From Coptis chinensis (Eukaryota; Streptophyta; Magnoliopsida; Ranunculales; Ranunculaceae): 64,000 nucleotides of DNA. Under the pieces are notes generated by a model, which saw only the letters and a program-made list of their open reading frames with translations, did no database searches and was not told the origin of the DNA. This document shows positions 57,161 through 64,000 of this stretch, one piece after another; the stretch's first letter is position 1; each line of letters starts with the position of its first letter. The stretch lies in the NCBI GenBank assembly GCA_015680905.1, contig CM027382.1, positions 13,365,501 to 13,429,500 of the forward strand. The letters are read 5' to 3'. The translations under genes were made by a program, and so were the position numbers.

Positions 57161-57521
57161 CCCTTACAGATGCCCCCTCTTGTGCCATCTAGCACGTGGG
57201 CGCTTGAAGCAACACTGCTTTTGGCACGAGAATCGTTTTCTTAAATTGTTTACTGGAACTGCTTACGTATCCAACTAATTAAGGCTCTAAAAAGACGGTT
57301 TGAACAGACATGCCGTTTCCCGAAAAAGGTAATGATGGCAGTTCCATCCCAAAAAGATGCAATGCTTGGGCTAATCATAACCGTCCATCTTATCTGTACA
57401 TGAAGGATCTGGTGAGAGAACCCTCATTACCTCTTCCGTTAATTTTTCTCTGTATACTGAACCTTTTGATATCCCGCTTAGGGTTTAACCAAAACTTGAA
57501 ACTTTCTCACTTTTCCGATCA
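57161..57521 (+). other. Region between the Tat LTR and the antisense gene
   Basis: It contains the polypurine-type tract (minus strand) and would be the promoter region of the antisense gene on the plus strand. A frame at 57310-57600 overlaps the gene start in another phase and is not supported by homology. Confidence 0.45.
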
Positions 57522-60191
57522 TGAATCCCAACTAGTCACTTGTGAACTTCGGAGATCTTTCCTCCCTGGAACTAATTCAAGAGAAATTTCATATCCCTGA
57601 TGATATCGGCCTGGAGTGGGGAGGTTGTCAGATGAGTTGGCCTATAAAGAAGTGGTGCTCATCACCATTGGTCAACTTAGGGCTAGACTCACTCTTCCCC
57701 TTCACCCACTATTAGGAGAGTGCCTGATTCACTTCAATCTTGCTCTTGGTCAAGCAACACCTTTGTTCTACAGAACTGTCATGTACTCTACAATATTGGC
57801 CAAGAGGCATGGATTCGTTCTGAATCGTTGGGTGTTTGGGTACTTTTATGAGGTCTAGTGTATTCGAGACCAATTATACTACTATCTCATGACTAGAGAC
57901 AAGAACTCTCCGATTGTCTTTTTCGAGGGGAAGCACAGTGATGAAGGTTAGGCTGATCATAATCTCCGTGTAATGGGTGATGTGTGGGACGTTCGTCCTT
58001 TTGATGCTGATGGTGAGCTTATGGGAATTCTTGTTCCCATAAAACACACTCATGCTCCAACCAGTAAGTCTTTTTCTTACGAATTTTGCAATCACTATAA
58101 GAGTCTTTCAACTGAGTTTCTTTGTTATTTTTCCTTAGATGACTCTTCCCCCTGGAATCAACTAACTGCAACTAATGCTGCTATGGTGTACTTCATCAAG
58201 AAGTTCCCCAAGAAACAGAGGATGCCTTAGGTGAGAGTTCCTAATCCCACCCGTCTTTTTGAATATTTCAACATGTCTGTTGAAGAATTGCTATAACTTG
58301 CCCCCGACTTTTCCCCCTTTGGGATAAACACTGTGAATTATGGGCGCACAACTCTTCCTCCTCCTGTGGATCAGGATGCCGGACTTCTTCCTCCCCCAGT
58401 TCAGGATGAATTCTCTTTAATTACTAAAATAAGAGGAAACTGTAAGGAGAAGAGTTCTGTGGCCGCCTCTAGTGATGCTGCGACATCGGGCTCAATTCAG
58501 GAGCTTGTTGTTAGTGATGATTGTGTGATCACTGGTGGGAGAGGCCCTCAACTGACACATGAACTGTTGGCGGCTAGTAATTTTAAAAGGGAAGTACATG
58601 CATCAAATCGTTCAAGAATGAAGAGAATTGATCCTGCTTCTAATGTTGCCCCATCTGGTAAGAAAATGAAGTTTCACCCTCTCTCTCTTAATGAAGAAAC
58701 ACTTTTTAAGGTTCCTGTGACTATTCCCCATTCTGGTTTTGATTAAGTAGTTGGACCCCTACCAGTTCCAGATCCTCCCACAGGTTCTGAACAAACTGGT
58801 GACAATGTCCCTCTTACTGTTAACCTTTCCCTCCCTGATAATCGCAAGGGGAAGGGCATTGCTGAAACAACTGTTGTAACTGTCACTCTCCCTCCTACTC
58901 GATCGAGTGATACGAGGGGGGTGAGTGACGACATTCCCTTTTCGCCAAGATCTCTAGATTCCCCTGAAAGGGAGATGATCATGGAGATGAGGCGTTAGGG
59001 ACGAACTGATGAACTACCTATTACCAACAAGCATTCTGTTAATGATGTTGATATTGCACTTGGAGTTCTGGAAGCTATGTGACTTCCTATTAACAAGGCT
59101 AAAGCCAACATGGCTGGGAACCTGGGCCTATCATTTCATCGATTTGTTGTTCACCTTGCCAAGGTAAGCCTTTCCCTCTCTGTTCAATATTTTGTTTCTC
59201 TTATTGTGTCACTTACACACTCTGTGTCCTTTTCCAGTTAGTGAATAGCTTTTTAGCCATGAAAGAGCCTATCTTTGCGGCCTCTGTCGGTACAACCACT
59301 GATGACATGGCTACTGGTAAGCTGATCTGGGTGAAAGAGGCTACTGAGAAAAGAGTTGAGGAGCTGCAAATCCAGGTTGACCAGTTTTTGGCGAAAGAGA
59401 AGAAATCTTATATTGGCTTCAAAAATATGAGAGACACTATCTTTAACCTCCGAAGCTCTCTGGAAAAAGCCCAAAAAGGAGCTGCTGATGCTGCCACTTG
59501 GAAAGTGAAGTTCTTGGAACTATGCTCCCACTTCACCACCCTGCAAGCAAAGCATGACCAGGTCTAAGGGGAACTTCACTGTAGGAACATCGAGATGAGA
59601 ACTCTTGGCCAAGCCATTGCCCATGCAAATGAGGTCATGTCAGGCTATGAGAGGGCTCTAAAAGAAAAACGTCTTCGCTCTGATAAGAAAGCTGGTGACC
59701 TCTTGGTGGAAACCTCTGAGTTCTATTCCCAAGTGGTGAAGGAGGTGAAGAAGAGGTCAGCTGAAAATGCCATTCGCTTTGCTCTGAGAGTGCTTGATGT
59801 TTCTGAAGAGTCCTTCCATACAACCAGACAAGTTAAGTTTGAGGAGGCTATTGAGGCCACTGGGTATATTTCTCAATTGGATGATCAGGGGCACGTGACC
59901 AACCCTTTCGTCTTGTTTCCTGATCTAGACACTAGTATCTTAGCTATCCAGGATGAACTTATGCCTGATGCCTCCTCATCTTCTGAAGAAGACACCGATG
60001 ACGACATGCCTCCCGTTCAACTTCCTTTTTTGCCAGTTCTAGCTTCATATCAGTGTTTTGTTCAGCCTTCAACCATTCCAGCTAACCCAACCACACAGTC
60101 TGTTCTTGAAAGTGAAACAAGAGTTTTTGATGATGGTGCGGCAACCAACACTGATGGTGAACCAAAGTTTGATTCTACCCCTGCTTCATAA
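57522..60191 (+). pseudogene. Antisense accessory gene of the Tat element (putative gypsy-type transposon protein)
   Basis: This lies opposite to the element's pol, between integrase and 3' LTR. It starts MNPN, has an early stop, then SLVNFGDLS and EKFHIPDDIGLEW. After a one-base shift come TLPLHPLLGECLIHFNL (57616-57858), then FVLNRWVFGYFYEV. This resembles the N-terminal domain known as putative gypsy-type transposon protein (PF04195). A serine- and proline-rich stretch (58333-58746) and a long coiled coil (59241-60000, Lys, Glu and Leu rich) follow, and an acidic tail (SSSSEEDTDDDMPP). A clean intron, GTAAGC...TTTCCAG, lies at about 59165-59237. At least six stops or frameshifts make this copy non-functional. 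Function of the family is unknown. Confidence 0.72.
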
Positions 60192-61060
60192 GCCTTTCAG
60201 TTGATGATTCACATAAACAAATATTTTTAAACAATTATTATATGGTTCTGTAATATTGAGCTATGTAGCTCACATACTATTTACTTACTGAGCTCTGCAG
60301 CTCTTCTAGTTTATGCATACATACTACTTACTTACTGAACTCTGCAGCTCTTCTAGTTTACGCATATATTTAAAGCGTTTTATGTTATATGACATGTACT
60401 ACTATGCATACTTTACCCCTGATATCCCCAAAGTTCATTTGGAACAACAATAGGTGACCCTAGCAGGCTAAACAGATTAAAATGAGGTATAACCAAAATC
60501 TAATTAGGATATCATGGAAGCCATTCAAGTTAACTGTAACTGATAGTTCGATCGCAATAGAGACATATGTATTTGTAAAAGTAACTTGGTGCCATGAGCA
60601 CGACACTGTGTTTAATAACAACATGTCTTATTTATTTTAAAAATGAATAGGTTATCACTAGAACAGCAATGGGGGAGTCTTCCTCAGTGCTATCATGCCG
60701 ATATAGTTCCATGCCAATGATTGCGTGCCAGGATCTAGATCCAACCCAGATCTTCCCAGAAACCCCTATGTTTGATGTTTTGAGAGCTCCAGGAACTGGT
60801 ATATAGTTCAGGCTTTCAAGAACACTATCTCTTGTTCTAAGTCAAACTGGCATACAGTTTACTGAACAATTAGTATGGTCCGATTCCCTAAAGGCTTAAC
60901 CCATCCAGGATAATCGCAGTTTTGACAGAACTAGCGTACAGTGCCAGCTACATGAATGAGAAAGGATCTGGCATACAGTTCAACTTTCCCATACTCAGTA
61001 TCACTGGTTCTAAAGTAAATTGGCATACAATATTCTTGAACAGATAGTGAGAAGATAATT
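60192..61060 (-). other. Non-coding spacer between integrase and the antisense gene, with repeats
   Basis: It contains a roughly 61-bp direct repeat at about 60284-60365 (CTCTGCAGCTCTTCTAGTTTA twice, separated by TACTTACTTACTGA) and a diverged duplication of about 170 bp at 60780-61075 (CTGGCATACAGTT and TTCCCTAAAGGCTTA recur). No gene was recognised. Confidence 0.7.
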
Positions 61061-61199
61061 CCCTAAAGGCTTAGTCCATTGTGGATCATAAATAAAGAAT
61101 TGATGCAAAGAATAAATTCGATGGCAATGTGAAGAACTTTATTAATGACTTGGAGAATAGTGAATAATGAATAAAGAAGCATTGAATAACAATTTACTG

Positions 61200-62260
61200 A
61201 TAGTATTTGCGAAGGTGTTTGCGTTCCATGGTTTGACAAGAACGTCCCCTTCAATAGTGTGTAAGTAGTAAAAACCAGTTCGACCAACCTTGTCGACAAT
61301 GTATGGTCCTTCCCAGTTAGGCCCAAGCTTACCGTTGGGCTCTAGGATCTCGCGCAGAACTAGATCTCCAGATTTGAAAGATCGAATCCGGACTCTCTTG
61401 TCATATGATCTCTTCAGAATCTACTAGTTAGCAGCTAAGCGAAGTGTGACACCTTCTCGTTTTTCATCTAAGAGATCTATTTCTTTACATAACAATTCCT
61501 CGTTATCCAGAGTGTGCACAACGTCCGACTTTTGAGTGGGAGCTACCAGTTCTGGAGGTATGACAGCCTCAATTCCGTATGTCAGTGAGAATGGGGACTC
61601 ACCAGTTGATCGTCTGGGTGTAGTTTGGTATGCTCATAGGACCTTAGGTAGTTTCTCAACCCATAATCCTTTTGCGTCATCTAGTTTACACTTCATGTTA
61701 TCCAAAATGACCCTATTAGAGGCTTCAGCCTGGCCTTTGCCTTGTGGATACCTTGGAGTTGAGAACAGATGGATAATGTGAAACTCCTCACAGAGTTCAA
61801 CGACCATTCCACCAGCGAAACTGTTGCCCATTATATGAGATGATAAGCTTGGGTATGCTAAACCTGCAGACAATGTTGTTCCAAATGAACTTTCTGACGT
61901 CCTATTCTCATATGAAGACAAGGGGAATTAATTCTATCCACTTGGTGAAGTAATCCGTTGCAACCAGTAAGAATCTGACATTGCCGGGAGTAGGTGGTAG
62001 AGGTCCTACAATGTCAGTTCCCCACTGTGCAAATGGCCATGGGCTGGACAATAGGTGCAGCTCTGTCGTTGAAGCATGGATAAGCGGTGCATATCTTTGA
62101 CACTTTTCACATTTGTGGGCAAAAATGTGCATACTTTTGGATGTAAGGCCAAAAGTATCCTTGCCTTAGGATCTTGAGAGCTAGTGTTTAGCCCCCAGTG
62201 TGGTTGCTACAAATTCCTTCATGAACCTCTCGCATAACCTATTTAGCGAGGTCTGGGGAT
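61200..62260 (-). pseudogene. Integrase of the Tat-lineage gypsy element
   Basis: The minus strand shows the His pair of the zinc finger (EVHEGICSNHTGG, about 62190), the Cys pair (CEKCQRYAP, about 62105), and the core beginning WPFAQWGTDIVGPLPP with the first Asp. ATDYFTKWIE follows. The second catalytic Asp position reads MGNSFAGG rather than a DNG form, so it is lost or shifted. The Glu is in GQAEASNR (about 61720), followed by KGLWVEKLPKVL and a C-terminal part ending with YYL near 61260. Several frames are needed to follow the domain. Confidence 0.86.
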
Positions 62261-62960
62261 AGACATCTGAGATGAGGTCCCAAAAAGGACTTCTTGTATA
62301 GATCATCTTCAAGGAGGGTGAATCTGTGCATCTTTGCAAGTAAATGCCTGGCTATATTCTTATCCTCAGGGAGTGTTCCGTCTTTGAGGTAGGACTTGTA
62401 TGGATCCATCCAACTTGGAGTGGTGGCTGGAATGACACAAACTATTGTAACTGTGAGTGCTTGGATGCTAGATTTCTCTTGGAACTCTGTAGGGATGGAG
62501 CGTGACTAGCTGTTATCCAACATCGAGGCAACATACGCCAAAACGTCTGCATGCCAATTTTCAGATCAAGGCAGCTGATAAAACTGAATGTTCTCAAACT
62601 TGCTCTGAAGACCACCAGTTCTAGATATTTGGCCATTCGTTCGTCCTTGGCCTCATATCCTCCATCAACTTGGAACACAACCAGCTATGAGTCACTAATA
62701 ACTATAGGGTGTGTCAGGCCCAAGTCAAGAGCCATTGTGAGGCTAGCAAGTGTCGCCTCATACTCTGCCTCATTGTTAGAAGCATTCCAACCCAATCGAA
62801 TGGACTTCTCCAGCCGCATGTTGTCAATGGTAACTAACACAGCTCCCACTCCAGCGCCTTTGTCATTTGAATATCCATCCACAAACAGCCGCTACCTAGA
62901 GCTCGACTCGACTCCCATGGGTCTGGATGGGTATTTGGAGATTCAGGCAGGATGCCATCA
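62261..62960 (-). pseudogene. Second (archaeal-type) RNase H of the Tat element
   Basis: The minus strand gives LFVDGYSNDKGAGVGAVLV (first Asp), SIRLGWNASNNEAEYEATLA (Glu), IVISDS (second Asp), then, after a stop and frame change, VDGGYEAKDERMAKYLELV. This is an extra RNase H between the RT-linked RNase H and integrase, an arrangement characteristic of the Tat lineage of plant gypsy elements. At least two frame breaks are present. Confidence 0.88.
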
Positions 62961-64000
62961 TCTGAATTGGGGGTGGTTAAGTCGTAACCAGTGTAGGTCA
63001 TTGGGAAATCTCCCAAGAATTCTGCTAGTGCCTGACCCTTCTCTAAGATTCGTGGGACGTAGATAATGTCATATTCTGACAGTTGCAAGGACCATTTAGC
63101 TAACCTCCCTGACCTATTTGGCCTTTCCAGAACTGATCATAAATGGTATTCCATGATTACCCAAATATTGTGGGACTGAAAGTATGGTTGTAACTTCTCT
63201 GCTGCAAAAACAAGGGCTAAAGCGACTCTTTCGAGTTTTGGATATCTTGTTTCTACAGGGAGGAGCATTTGGCTCAAGAAATAGACAAGTTTTTCAACCT
63301 TCTTTTCATCCACGTGTATCAATACATAACTAATACCATAGTCAGATGAACAGAGATAAAGACCTAGAACTTCTCCCTCAACTAGTTTGGAAAGGATTGG
63401 TGGTGCCTCCAAGTACGTTTTGAGCTGATCGAATGCTTTTTGGCATTCTTCTATCCATAAAAATGAGGTGTTCTTTCACAGTAACTTAAACAGAGGTTTG
63501 CACTTATATGAACTCTTAGAGATGAACATGTTCAGGGCTGTTAGCCTGCCTATGACTTTTTGAACATCTTTCATGTTTTTAGGTGAAGGCATCTCTATGA
63601 GCGCCCGGATCTAATTTGGGTTTGCCTCGATTCCTCGCTTAGTAACCAGATACCCTAAAAGTTTCCCTAATGAGACAGCGAAAACACAATTCGCAGGGTT
63701 GAGTTTCATGTGATACCTTCAGAGAACGTCAAATGCATGTTTCAAATGGGAGAGATGATCTCCCCGTTTAGGCTCTTGATCAAGAGATCGTCTACATACA
63801 CCTCCATAATGTTACCTATCAATCTTTCAAACATTTTGTTCACCAAATGCTGGTACGTGGCCCCTGTATTTTTCAGTCTAAACGACATGACTTGATAACA
63901 GTACAGGCCATCCTCAGTTGTGAAACTTGCATACTTGTGGTCTTCCTCATGTAATAGGATCTGGTTGTAGCCAGATGATCCATCTGTGAAAGATAATAGT
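62961..64000 (-). pseudogene. Reverse transcriptase and first RNase H of the Tat element (runs off window)
   Basis: From the right edge the minus strand reads DGSSGYNQILLHEEDHKYAS, GLYCYQVMSF, LKNTGATYQHLVNKMF, then EVYVDDLLIKS with the catalytic YVDD intact at 63787-63801. After several stops the RNase H part appears (APPILSKLVEGEVLGLYL, then ETRYPKLERVALALVFAAEK, then GRLAKW and YDIIYVPR). The N-terminal RT, protease and gag lie beyond the window. Order and sequence match Tat-type gypsy pol. Confidence 0.88.

Overview
This is a gene-poor, AT-rich plant nuclear window, most likely from a dicot, though I cannot name the species. The evidence is that it consists almost wholly of plant-type LTR retrotransposons (Ty1/copia, and Ty3/gypsy of the Athila and Tat lineages) and DNA transposons (CACTA, Mutator-like, PIF/Harbinger-like, hAT-like). 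They lie inside one another, and many junctions keep a readable target-site duplication (TSD). Host sequence is limited to the 3' end of an oligopeptide-transporter (OPT) gene copy and a captured ICE1/SCREAM-like bHLH fragment.

Layout. (1) Bases 112-285 and 42424-42674 are two halves of the last coding part of an OPT transporter. A 42-kb nest separates them, and the reading frame rejoins exactly at the TSD CAATC. (2) The outer element of the nest is a minus-strand copia retrotransposon (286-42423, LTRs of 219 bp). Its RNase H region received a large non-autonomous, LARD-like element (669-10474, TSD TGAAA), whose LTRs were later hit by two hAT-like miniature elements. The junction between its reverse transcriptase and RNase H received a minus-strand Athila-like element, here called A (11006-38519). 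(3) Element A was in turn invaded by element C, a plus-strand Tat-like element full of tandem repeats (13401-20900, TSD GTTAC), by an Athila-type solo LTR called D (about 25762-27350), and by element B, a plus-strand Athila-like element (27431-37663, TSD CGCGG). (4) To the right lies a decayed second copia (43471-55440, minus). Its gag is split by a 10.4-kb CACTA transposon (44454-54849, TSD TCA). The CACTA carries the bHLH gene fragment with its introns, plus a Mutator-like element (45057-50962, TSD TTGATATTT) that itself contains a PIF/Harbinger-like element (46143-49344). (5) From 55785 there is a copia-type LTR on the plus strand. It is followed directly by the 3' LTR, an antisense spliced gene, and the integrase, RNase H and reverse transcriptase of a minus-strand Tat-lineage gypsy element that runs off the right edge.

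How it works together. No intact autonomous element is visible. Every pol gene I can read has stops or frameshifts, and the outer copia also has a damaged RT active site (YVDY for YVDD). The LARD-like element and element C have no recognisable coding capacity but keep LTRs with primer-binding or polypurine sites, as expected for elements mobilised in trans. Nesting gives the insertion order: OPT copy, then copia, then the LARD-like element and A, then B, C and D; separately copia-2, then CACTA, then Mutator-like, then PIF-like. The most noteworthy pieces are the split OPT gene, the bHLH fragment inside the CACTA element, the antisense intron-containing gene of the Tat element, and the hairpin and 41-bp tandem arrays of element C.
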